Positions 34,803 through 47,100 of a stretch of 64,000 nt of DNA are shown piece after piece (the stretch's first letter is position 1; each line of letters begins with the position of its first letter). A program made the position numbers and the translations under genes. The stretch comes from Melieria omissa (taxonomy: Eukaryota; Arthropoda; Insecta; Diptera; Ulidiidae): contig OZ020268.1 in the NCBI GenBank assembly GCA_963971225.1, positions 127,038,787 to 127,102,786 on the forward strand, written 5' to 3'. The notes beneath the pieces were generated by a model. That model saw nothing but the letters and a program-made list of their open reading frames with translations, ran no database searches and was not told the DNA's origin.

Positions 34803-37269
34803 CTATGACGGACGACCTTCGTTGCTTGGCGGATTGAAGTAGTCCCAGTGATGCGTGTGTACACTCTTGCCCGAGAGGAGGAACAGCAGCAGTCCAAATG
34901 TGATCAACACGAAGATCACGACTAGCGTCGGCACCTTGCGTAGCCGCGTCTCGTTGTCTTTGTCCGCATTGTCAGCGGCACCGCGCACACAGTCAGTCAG
35001 CTGATTAATGATGTGCACCAGTGACAGCCCGCAGGCGGACAAAAATTGACGACCTGCTTTGACCACCGTCTGCGGCGATTCGACTGGCGGATGTGTACTG
35101 CTGCGTGAGCGCCGAGAACGAGAACGTGAATGGTGTCGTTCTTGTTCCTGCTCCTCATGCTCGGCGAACGCTTCATCCAACTCAGAGCTGGAAGAATCGC
35201 ACCGGCGGTGGTGGTGGTGATGGTGATGATGATGCGGGGGGCGCCGGCTGTACGCTTGCGCGTCCTCGACTGACTCTTCGTCATGACGCAGGTTGCAGAA
35301 GGCCATTGGTCGTAATGAATGCAAATAATCGGTTGTGGCGTAGACTGGCGGTGGCCCGTGCGTCGTTGTAGCCGTGGGATAAGTGGTCGGTTCGGTTTGT
35401 GTTTCTTCGTCGAAGTTGCGGAGTCGTTGCAGGACCGGCTCCTCAACCACTTCCGCGGTAGTCGTAGCTGCCAGTACGGGTTTGGCTGAATCCAAATCGC
35501 GCTGGCGAGGAGGTTTCGGTGGGGCTATGACTTCCTTAACGGCTTTAGTTGGCTGCTCATCTACGGAGAGCGTTTCACTACTGGCCTGCTGGCTGGTTTG
35601 TGTTTCAACTGTGAGCAGCGGGCCACGATCGGTGTTCCGCTGCACGCGTTCCACTATGTCCTCAATGAATCCGGGCGGCAGCTCGATATTCTTCACTACC
35701 AGACTGCCGGACTTGCACTCCAGATCGTCCGCACTGATCTGCGTACCGTGCAGCTGTGAGACCATGATCTGCCCTGCTTGCAATGCATGCACGCGCAAAC
35801 GTTCCACTTCCAAGTCCGCCACGCGTGCCGGCAGCTGTGATTGCGGCTGCGCCGTGTTTAAAACCGACTGCACGGGCGTCACTTCCTCTGGTGGTTGTTC
35901 CATAACGGCCAACGTTGGCACTGTCTCAATGGCGGATGTGGATTTTCGCCGTGGTGGTGGCAACGGCGGTTCTTCAAAGAGTGTATCGGCTTCGATATTT
36001 TCGGTGAGTTTTGTGGCTGGTTCTTCGCGATCGTTATTGCTGTCCTGGCGCTCGTATTCGTCACGTTTGCCTTCCTCCGCCTCGCTCTGCACTTCAAGTG
36101 GCTTTTGCGCGGTCAGTGTTGCTTTGCTTTCACTTGCTATAGCACTTTCGCGATGAACGTTCTCCGTCGATGCTTTAGCCAGTTTCTTTTCTTCACTCGA
36201 TCTGTATTCACTATCAATGACATCTTCCGATTCTGCTCCATCTTGATCGGATTGCTGGTTATGCGCGATGGTATCCTCCTCATAACCGTAATCACGCATG
36301 GTGCGCTCAACTTCCTTGACCAATAACTCTTCCTCGATGTTCTCTTCATTATCGTTATCACTTTCAGTTCGAGCTCTTAGCTCCTCTAAGCCTATATTCA
36401 AGTCCTCTGTGCTAGGCCCTTGCGAATAGTCACTTGTTGCTAGCTTGGAGCCCCCTGCCTCCTCTTCTATTTCATCTCCCTGATAACGACTATCGGCATC
36501 GGATTTGCTGTGCTGCGAGCTATCGGTCAGCAGTCCCTCCCTGCGTAGCGCCTCCTCTTCCAAGTCCAAATCATCGATGGGTCGCACAATCAACGCCGCT
36601 TCCAGCATGGTTTCATTTTGCTGGCTGGGAATAGGGGTCGACACTCGTCGCTCAATAACGACTGCAGACGGTGTCTGTGGCCGACTCAATGACTTGGAAC
36701 GATCGGCCTGTGATGAGGCGCGCGAGCGTTCCGACAAGCTTCGCTGGTTTGCATCGCGGAAGCGTTGTAGACCGCGCGCCAACTGTTCGTCTTCGGTCAG
36801 GGACCGCGTGCTTTCCTCGGCGATCACCTTCTGCTCCTCCTCGCGCAGCAACTCGTCCAGTGTCTTCTTTGTTGCACTGAAAGTGCGCGGCTCGATAACC
36901 TTCATGTCGTCCGTGATTTCGAATTCTTCACACACGAAGTCGTCGGGCAATGGATCTGTCTGCGTGGACACCTCCACCTCGGGAAAACGGATACCCTCCT
37001 CCTCTAGATCGCCGTCAGTTGGATCGTAACTGTCTGCTGTGGATGAGGTAGCAACGTGCTCGTCACCCGTGTCACTCACATTCTTGTCGCCGCCTGTTAG
37101 GAAGAATCCTTTGGCGTCTCCGCGTTGCCGCTTCTCACGTGGCGGCCGCGGTGGCGGCGGAAGCGGACGATATTTCATTTTGTTGATCACCTCGCCTGAC
37201 TGCAAGTTGCGCGGGGATTCCGGACGTTCCTGATCCAAAGCTCCCGGCTCCTCGTAATCATCCTCATAG
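34803..37269 (-). CDS. Common last exon D with C-terminal transmembrane segment
   Basis: The acceptor GCTGGCGTTAG is weak but fits phase 2. The exon has 821 complete codons plus the stop. It includes PLPPPPRPPREKRQRG, acidic coiled-coil-prone stretches (LDELLREEEQKVIAEES), a hydrophobic conserved-looking block VADLEVERLRVHALQAGQIM, ten consecutive His followed by an RS/SR-rich segment, and the single transmembrane helix close to the end (VVIFVLITFGLLLFLLSG), then KSVHTHHWDYFNPPSNEGRPS-type tail residues. Only one hydrophobic helix and no signal peptide means a tail anchor. Confidence 0.88.
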
Positions 37270-40200
37270 CTAACGCCAGCGGACAGCGGCATAGAAAAGA
37301 ATAGAATGTAATACAGTTAGGGTGCGTTAAATTCTCGTTATACATACATAGAACGCATATTCGGATCACAAAATTAATGGCATATCATACAAAACATAGC
37401 ATGTAAGCAAATTATAGAAATGTAGTGCGGCTGTTGAGGCAAACTCCAGTGAGCAATTGGTGGCCCGCTAAAAGCTTTAACAATGATGATAGCGTGCAGG
37501 CTTAGCAGGCGAGTATGTCCTGAACCTGCGCCAGTGATCCAAATCAAAATGTGCAATGAACAAACACCTCGAAGACAAACAAAATGCAATTTGAGCGTGA
37601 AATTTGGTTGTAGCCTTTATTGTGTTCTTCTCGTTATCTCATGACTTTTGCCGCTTAAAATATTGAAATAGCGTTGCAACTAGTGTTAGACTAAGTATAC
37701 ATAAATATGCAGATCGACTGTGTGATCAGTGTGCGATTTAGTATGTCGCCTGCCTCGAGTCAATGGTTTACCGCATGCGGACTTTTACTTAGCTAATTGT
37801 CAGGGATAAGCGAAAATAGCTGAATTGAAAACAAAAACAAACACATTTAAATAAAAACTTCAGCTTTAAAATAGTTGAAGTAATTTATCGAAAAATAACG
37901 CAATTGAAAAAGGCGTAAAAATCAATAACAACTGCAACAACAAAACCAAGTTAATGAAGACATGACAAGGCAACTGGGCTTACTTTTGCGATGTGGCTTC
38001 AAAACTGGTCGCGGACTTGCGACGTGGCGCAACCGGCTCCTCCACCGCAGACGGCGTATAGCCGCGGGGTGGCGGCGGTCGGGCAGGTGGTGGTGTACTG
38101 CGTTTTGTACGAATATTGGGTGTCGTAGCGAAGCGCTCACCGGGTGATCGTGAGAACTTCTTCCGTCGTGCCGGCGGAGTGGGTTTCGGTATGTGATCTT
38201 TGCGTACGACCGCGTACCTGGAAAACAAAAAATGATCACTAAATATAGTATGTTGTCCCGCTGTCTGTTCTGGGTAGAGGATGGTCGAACCAATGCCCAC
38301 CATGTATACAAAATGTGCTGATCACTTTCTATTTGTCTTTTTTGGACATACTGTGATCGACTACGATATTAATCAATATACCCTGTCACCATAATGTAGT
38401 GAAAACAATCTACAGGTGTATTGACAATGCATACGTACTTACCCATCATTTTCCATCATGTCGATAATGAACTTTTCCTGGATATTGTCTGGCTCGTCGC
38501 TCAGTTGCGGTTTCGTGTTATTGTCCTTGGCGAATGAGCCAGCTTCGCGATCGTCTTCATCGAGGCGCGATGCGGACCGCGATTTGCGTGAATCAACTGA
38601 GGCAGCGTCCGTGTAACGGTCGGGCGTGGCAAGAGGGATTGGATATTCGTGCTCAGTGCGATAAACAATTACCTGCAAAATGTTCATTGGCAAAATATAA
38701 TTCGTACTAAAGGGTAACCGTGCTTAGCACTCACATCTTCGGGTGGCTGCAAATAGCTATTCGATACTGATCTACCACTAAAACCATTAACATACGATTC
38801 CTTGTCCATTGACGAATCACGCAGAGTGCGCTTACGGCGTCTCGGAGGGTGCGGTCGTGGTGCATCGTCGTTAACCTCTTCACGTTCCGCGGTGAATACC
38901 TGTTTTGCGCCAAAATCCAAGTCGTTCATGCTTGTGTCACCGTCATCGTCCTTGTAAAGGTTGCGTGGCGGTCTCAAGTACTCTTCGTCGTCGTCGAAGT
39001 ACTGTTCATGGCGCATGTGCTCATCTGTCATTTGTATGTCCTGACTATCCATGGAATATTTACTACGTCCGTGTCCCTTTCTCATTGGGCGCTTTGGTGC
39101 TCCAAAAAAGTCACTACCATTCTGCGACACCGACAGATCGTCCCCATATTCGCTGCGCTGTGATTCCAGCTCATGTGAAACATCCTCTGGCTTGTAGCTT
39201 TTGTGCAGCCGTCGTGGTTTTGGAGGTGGAATATCGTAATCACCATATTCTATTGGTTCATTAGACTGTCCAACGCGCTGCAAAGAGTTGAGGGGCATGT
39301 CGTAGCCTTCTCGGATGGCGTTGCTGATGTATTGCCGCAATTCAATGTTGTCCTCGGAAATCCCACGCTTTCGCAGGAAAAATTCATCATCATCAATTTC
39401 CTCCATAACGACCTTCTTTCCGGAGCTGGCAGTTGAAAGGGTTTCCTGCACTATGACTTCTTCGGAAGGATATTTTAAATAACCGGCTTCTGCTTCCAGT
39501 TCGGCTTTGCGCAGTAGTTTATTCTTCTCCACTTCCCTGTCAGTCCAACCTACAGCTTCCTTGCTGTCCTCCGACCTAAGATCGGAATCTTGATGAACCA
39601 TGGGACGGCGCTTGAATTCACCAGCTCTTAGTTTGGATATTTCGTGAATGGCACGGTTCTCCTCGTCAAAGTCGGCGAATTGCTTTGTATCAGCAACACC
39701 CCCCATTATTCCTAGACTTTGCGCCTCACTTTCTGTTTCTTCCAAGTCGGCCTTCATGCGACGCTCCAAAGAAGACTCGCGATCAAAGCTTTCCTGTTCG
39801 CTACCATAACGCCGATATTGCGAACCCTCACTGTCGTTATAGCTTACATCGGAAAACTTGTCAGCCCAGCGAGAGCGTACAGGACCGGGGCCGCGGTCAC
39901 CCTGTGGAGAACTTGACGACTCCACCGATGGTTGCGTCTCCGTGCTGGGTATAACACTCAGTCCCTCTGTGCCAGTTTCGGTGCCAAGTGATGATTGAGG
40001 CTCTAGCGGTTTCTTCTTCTTACGAAACGCTCGCGGATAAGTACCAAAGTTGAAATCAAACAATTTCTTCTGAGGTTGTGGTTCAGCAGTAATTGCGCCT
40101 TGCTCTGTTGCCCCAGTAGACATTTCACCGTCAGGCGCTGTTTCGTTTTCTTTGAACGATTTACTTCGTCTGAGTTTGAGAGTTGGAAATTTTTCTGGTA

Positions 40201-43200
40201 ATTTAAACTTTGACATATCGGGCTTGTTGAATTTCGTGAACTCTGGACGCTTAAAATCCTTCAGCTTCGACATGTCTGGCCGCTTAATTTCGGGCATTTT
40301 CATTTTCGAAAACTCTGGTGTCTTGAAGCGTTTTCTTTCCTTTACTTTCGGGCTACCTGCTGGTGGCTTTTTGGTGGGAGAACGTAGCTTTGTTTTGATT
40401 TTACCGGCTTGACTTCGAAAGCCGGCCTGCATTTTACGTGTGCGATCTTGTGCACTTGCCATGAACCCCTTTCGGCGGTTCTCGGGTTTTAGTGGCAGCT
40501 CTTCCAAGGCACTTGAATCCACCTGACTGGTGTGTATTTCGTTATCAGTGCGGGATTCTGTGCGAGGTGTTGTGGCTTCGGAGCTAAAGTATTTATCTTC
40601 CAGGTCCTTTTGCAGGTCTTCAGCGTCTCTCATATCGTCATGCATCTGCTCCATATCCATTGCAAGTATCGGTTTTTCTGTTACGGCCGGCGCCAATGAT
40701 GGTGGACCGGGGGAAGCCTCTTTTGCAAGAGTGGAAGCAGCTTCGTCGACTGGTGCTCCGATGGGTTCATATTCATGATCGCTGAAACAACAAGCAAACA
40801 AACAAATTCACTAAAACCAGAACATTGATATTGATTGGAGTACGATTGTTCTTATATGAATACAAATGTACAGATGCATCTATGTACGAGTATGTGTGCC
40901 TACTATACCTATATATGTGTCTGTTATGCATATGTAATAGTCATATCCACATTGGAACTATTTTAGTACTCATTGCGAAACATAGAAAACCATATCCTTG
41001 TATTAACGAAAAACCTAAACCAGTAGTCGGCTCGGTTGAGTCGCATTGCTCACTCGTATTTGCAGTCGCAACATTTACAGTCTGAGTAGAAAACCAGCTA
41101 GCACGTTCTAATAAATGCTTTATAAAAACAAAATGCTTGAGTGCCTGACTTAAACTCAGATGTCGGTTTGCAAGGCAGTGGAAACAATTCCCACGTTTCA
41201 AATACTTCCTATCGTAAACTTCAGTGTGAAGTTTAAATTTATACATATTTAATTAAACGTGTATGTATGCTCATCAAGGCGAGACGTCTTTTTCGCCAAT
41301 TCTTACTCACGTCAGTGTGGATTCTGCTGCGAATGCTTGCGCTTATGTGTGCGTGTGGGTAGGTGGGTGTACACTGTACAGGTATACAAGCACTCGTATA
41401 GCCGAAGCTGTAACAGGACGGATATGCTTTCAATCTTACCGGGCAAAGTACGTCCGCTCGACGAAATCTTTTTGTTCTCTTTGTTGTTGGGAGAGAGTCG
41501 TATTTTCAAAGTCCGACAACCGTGACTTGCGTTCGTCAAAATGGAAACTAACCGTTTTTGTCATACGCGTGCTGTACAAGTCTTCGTGTGAACCGGCAAT
41601 GCGAGCGCGGTCTTGCGATTGCGTGCGGCCATCCAAGAAGGATGACTTTCGCATTAGTTGTGACTTGCCTACGCGTTGTTCCGATGGGGCACGCGATAGG
41701 CTCCGGTGTGAAGTGGCGACCGGTGCAAAGTTGGGGCTAAGAACTCCACTACTGCCACTGCCAATATTTATGGGCATCGAAATGAGCATTCCCCTCGGTG
41801 GGCGGTTGTGGGTGCCACTGGCAATCGATGGCTCTTTACTTCCCCTGTTCAGTTCAGATTCGCTGCGTCGCGATTGCACGTCAATCTCGCTGGAATACAA
41901 CATTCGGTTGCCGGCCATAAAGGAGTTTGTGCGCACCGAAGGAATCACCACCGGAGTGAAGGCGTCCGCAATATCGACCGAAGTGCGCTCAGAGACTGTA
42001 AAGTCTTCACGACTGCTGTACATGATGGAAGGGGGCGTAGGAGAAGTTGCGTTGCCCGTTGAATTCGGCTTGGGTGGGCGACTACAGTACTGATCCATCT
42101 CGTCTACCTTCAGCGAAAACGTCTCAGTAACCTTCACCGCCATTGCCTCCTGTTCGGATGGCTTCGTCATTACGGCCGCGTTGCCGGACACGATGGCCAT
42201 GGGTGTGGGTTTGGGTTTTGAGAGCACGCTCACCAGCTTGACGGGAGCGGGTGCTGGCGATGGCGATTTCTCGCGTTTTAGTTTTGGCGATGGGGATTTC
42301 TGGGGTTTGGGTGATGGTGTGTTTTGTCTCTTTGGGGATATTTCGCGCACTACAACATCGCTGCTATTCTTCAAGCTGAACATTGACTTGATTCGGGAAG
42401 CGTATGTGCTCTTCGCTTCTTGTGAGGCTTCTTGTGGGTTAATTACATCATTTAAAATCGTAGTGTGCATTTCTCTCAACTGCAGCTGGAGTTGTTGTGT
42501 AGCTGGTGCAGCAATTTTACTACGATCAGGTGAATTATGTCGATCTGGCGTGTGCTGCCGTTTCAGCTGCGTTTGCTGCTGCCGCTCACTTTGTGTAGAA
42601 GTGGGAGCGAAGCTGACTCTTGGCTCAAGACCTGGCAACTGTAAAGAATCAGTTTGTTGTGCAGGCGCTGGCGCGTAGTGTGGCGGCCGTCTGGGGGATG
42701 GTGACCGCGCCCGCTTCGGGGTCGGCGATCTGGAACGCCGCTGCATCTCAGTTGCTTTCTCGGTTTCTGTTTGTACTAAGCGATCGATGTCAACCACTGG
42801 CACGGAGCGCACAATATTAATGTTTGTCTCTTCATCCAAATGCAGAGAGGGCGGATGAATGTCACCGGCCTGTGAAGGCGGACGTATTGTTTCCATCTTA
42901 ATATTATCGCGCACATCTTCAATATTTCTCGTGGCTGCCACCTGCTCCAATTCAGCAACAATCTGCTGCAGTGGGTCGACCGGTTTTAGCTGTGTTGGAG
43001 CAGTTGTGGGGAATACGTACGCTGCTGGTGTATTGATTGTAGTCGTTGTTGTTGTTAGTGGCTGAACACTGTACGAATCATATACGTTCGTCGTGTATTT
43101 GGACATGTCGATGGGACGATGTTGAGGCATGAGGTCGCCCGCTGGTTGATAGTATGGAAGATTCTCTTTATTTTCGTCCGGCCTCATGTAGTCAGTGGAA

Positions 43201-44153
43201 ACGGGCGTTCTAGCTATGCGATAGTCAGCTGTAGTTGGCGAGGGCGAACGCTGCCGGGTGGCTGCCCGCTCGAAATCGAGCTGCATGTCTGCAGTAGTGG
43301 GACTGGGCGTGGGTGCAATTAAATTTAGCTGAGGTGCTACTAGGTGTTGCTGCTGCTGTTGGTTAAGCGGCGGCGTGATTATAGCTGCAACGTGCATAGG
43401 TGCAGACATGGTCGGATGCGAGGAAAAGTGCGACAAGTCCGCCGATGTGCGGCGACTTGCACTTACTGAACGCTGATCGCGCCGATCGTGGTGCGCTCCG
43501 GGTATATTGATGTCCGCCACGAAAAGGTCAGCCTTGGAAGGCGAACGTGATATGCGACGAATCGAAACGCCGCTGCGCATCGACCAAGTGTCCAGATCAC
43601 GCACGCCACCGCTCGACGACAAGCCACCCACCGACATTTGTCGGCCGCGTCGACCGGCCACAAATGTCGACGGGCCGCCGCCCATTTCCGACTCATTGGC
43701 GTCGGAAATGCTGCGCACTACCAAACCACGCGAACGCGCTGTTTCCTCCAGCTCTGGATACTTCTCCACAAAGGACAGGTCCAACTGCGCGTTCGACTGT
43801 TCCAGCGATCGTTGGGCGCCAACGCTGCGCATCGACAGCCGATCGACGTCCATGTGGTGATGCCCACCCACATTGAAGCTGTGCGTAGACAGTTGGTCCA
43901 CCTGCACGCTGGCACCCATATTCATCGGTTGGTATTGCTCCAACTGTGCATCGTGTTCGCCATGAAAGCCCAGCTTCGAGGTGGGGCGCGATTCCACTAG
44001 GTTCGTGCGCTCGGGCAGCAGCGAGTCGCACTGAAAGTACTGACACGCGCAGCGCACGTCGAGAGACATGCCGCTGCTGCTCTCGTTGCGTGACACAAAG
44101 TGCTTTTTCTCGCGCGGCAGCGCGCCAACCGAAGCGGAGCGTCGCGGATTCAT
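34803..44153 (-). CDS. Large tail-anchored protein, internal-promoter isoform (~2,563 aa)
   Basis: Exons 41440-44153, 38735-40781, 38443-38672, 37984-38217, 34803-37269. The first coding exon begins with ATG at 44153 (MNPRRSASVGALPREKKHF) and ends in phase 2 (GCCCG|GTAAGA), exactly like exon 3 of the distal isoform, so both donors use the acceptor before DHEYEPIG. An in-frame TAA nine bases upstream of the ATG and a UTR acceptor (TATTTGCAG at 44173-44181) show that this exon is a start exon and cannot be an internal exon of the long form. Hence there are two alternative promoters with exchangeable N-terminal halves. Confidence 0.82.
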
Positions 44154-47100
44154 GGCGCGTTAGGATCTGCAACTGCAAATAGGAGACTGAAACCGAGACG
44201 GACGCGGGCGAATGTGTGATGCGTCTGTGATTTACGTTGGAATTACTTTGGCCGCGTTGAGTCGAGCGGCTCGTTCGTTCGTTCGTCGTCGCTGTATGGT
44301 TGCTTGATGCTGCTTTGTGGGTATTTGGCTATTTTTAAGCGGTGCCCCACGGGTGGTGGACATTGAATTTATTTTTATTGTTTTGTATTTGGTTGCTGTT
44401 GTTGTTGAGTTGCCAAAGAGCAACAATCCACTTGCTGCTGCCCTGCACTGAATTTCGATTTAATTGAATTTGTCTCAATATAGCTCGACTTAAAGTCGGA
44501 GATTGTCCGCGCGCGTTCGTGGCGATTTCTTGGCGAGCTGCAGAGTGCGTACGTCCTGACTGCAACGACACGCGTTCCTACGATACGCTTGCAAGTGCGT
44601 GTGTCGAAATGCGTTGTGCATTATTCAGCGGCAGAAACTTGCTCGCTATGAGGCAATTGTCGCTATAGTTTTGTTACTACCACTGCTTGTGATTCCTCTT
44701 TTTTTTGTTTTTTGCTTATACATAATATTTTCATAATTCTCAAAGTTTTTAAATAGAAATATTTGACTCGAACGCGCGACGGCTGCTCGCCAGTCTCTAA
44801 CGCCAACCAAATGTCTGCATCGTTGCGAATTTCGGGCAGGACTGAGAGCTTTTCATGCTTTTCAGCGCACAGCGTTTCACTTGTGAGCTGGCAAGCATCT
44901 CGCTCCGAAATCTGAATTTTGTATTTTTAAATTAGCAAAAAGCACCGACACTTGAATTATTTCCTCGTCGTTCGTCGCTTTGAACTCTTAACAAAACACA
45001 CGAAAGAAACAGCAACAGAAAATGACCGAAACTACATACATATTTGCGGCTTATATATAAATTCAACATGTTAATAATTGTGTTTGGTATTTTGTTCTGG
45101 CGCTGGTGCCAAACTGCGACGATCTAGTACGTGTCTTATGTGGCAGCAGTAACAGCGATACACGTACAAAGTAGCAGCGCAAAGCTACATGCACGATTCG
45201 AATATATATCTAAATACGGTTGCGAAACTGCTAACCCATATTTTGCAATGTATTTAGAAAACCTAAATAGTTGGTACCAAGTACCAAGTGACATTATTGC
45301 GTCACCCAATTTGAAAGTTCACTACTTTTCTCTTCCAAGATTTTCATGAAATAACTCGGAGAAGTGTCTGTGGTTTTATTAAGCCAAGTTTAAGAGTAAT
45401 CGACAACCACGAGATAATGCAAATGTAAATGATTTTCATCGGCCTGTATAGATAAATTACACCGTATTTTTATAAAGTTCACCATCTGATGCTCGTCAGA
45501 TAGACAGAGTTGACGTGAAAATGCAGGATGTTCCTATTCACGCCCAAAATAACAAGATGGGCGTTAAATGATGTGACTGCCAGACGCGGTTTTCGGCATT
45601 CCATTGAAAAATTTCACACGTATTTCAAAACGCACTCAAGTGCGGGCGCAATGTGGAGCGACAAAATGTTCACTTGTGAATAACCAGAAAAAAATTATCA
45701 GCAGATAAACACTGAATAAATAATTTAGTCATCTTCTGCTGCGATATGTGCATATATATACGCATATACATATACATAGCGGCCCACACATGAGTGCATT
45801 GTGAGCCTATGGCGTAATCTGGTAAAACTGTTCCTATATAAACCTATATAAACGAGGTCTGTTAAAAAAGGGCTACATGCTTTCGATTTAAGATTTTTTA
45901 TGTTGGTACACATATCTGCAACATTTTTTGAGCTATCAGCCATTTTGCAAATTTTGTTTGTGTTTAACAAATGCAAAGGTTAGACGTGTTTTGGTGTGCA
46001 ACTTTTGAAAAGTCCCATAAAAGGGCGACGATTTTGCATTGCTGACAGCACACCACCATTTAGTTGCGGTTTTGTTGTATGTACATAGAAATCCATAACC
46101 TCACATATTGGTTCATATTCAGCAGATTTTGGACCTTCCTCTCGCTACCAAAAAAGTCAATTAATGCCCTAAGTCCATCTTTGTGTTTGTGTGTGTTTTT
46201 GTGTTTCTACACTTTTGTGGTCACTGTCTCTCTAACAATTGTGTAAAGTTTCTTAAAGAAACCCGGTTGATATATGTATTTAGGTCAAAAGAACCAAGCT
46301 GTATAAGCTGGTATCAGCTGTGTTAAGACGTAATTTGGGAAGGCTAATTGTACTCACTTCATGTTGCTCCATTTGCGCTGCGCTGCTTGTGCCTCAAGCA
46401 CCTCGGCTGGCAACTCAATGTCCTCGCGATGCGGCTCCGCTTCGTCCTCCACATGTGAGAAGGTCACTTTCTTGTCGGACGGCGCCGGTGAAGCTTCCTT
46501 CTTGATGGCCGGCTTGAGCTCGACTGGCTCAAGTCTTTCTTCTGCAATGTTTCGTTGTTTGTCGTCATCGCTCTCCTCTGCCTCGGCCACTGGTGACAGG
46601 TGCACGCGGTTGCGGTCCTCATCCGACGAAGTCGAGTCGATGGACGATAGCGGCGCCATTAAGTGTATGGATGGCTTTTCAGTGCCGGGACCACTGGTCG
46701 CGGTTTGCTCCTCTTCACTGCTGCCCATGCGGTCAAGTGGCAATGGCTTGATGCCAGTCTCGATGTCCTGGCGCGCTGAGTCATCCTGCTTAGCTAACGA
46801 CTCTTTGAGTGCTTCAACGGCTGTCATTTCAAGTACGCCATCATTCGGTAAGACTGGTGTAAAGGAAGCTTCGAGGGTGGCGTCCTCAAGCTCCTCAATC
46901 TCCTCATACACATGTTCGCGACGCAATCGCGGTGCCTTCTTTGGCGGCGGCACTGCCGTAGTGTCGTCAGTTTTCGCGTTTGTAACAACAACTTGTTCTT
47001 TGGCATCATCGGCCACAACCTTTTCTCCGACATTTGAAATTTCGATTATTTCGTCGGGTACAACGATGCTCATTTGCAACGTTGCGCCCTCATCGACAAC

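Noticed and set aside
34803..34900. KASH-domain (nesprin/klarsicht) C-terminus
   Set aside because: There is one transmembrane segment with a short tail, but the protein does not end in PPPX and lacks the conserved KASH lumenal pattern.
44153..46358. Splicing exon 3 of the distal isoform into the 44153 exon
   Set aside because: Both possible acceptors before 44153 lead to an in-frame TAA within two to five codons; the shared acceptor at 40782 keeps frame.
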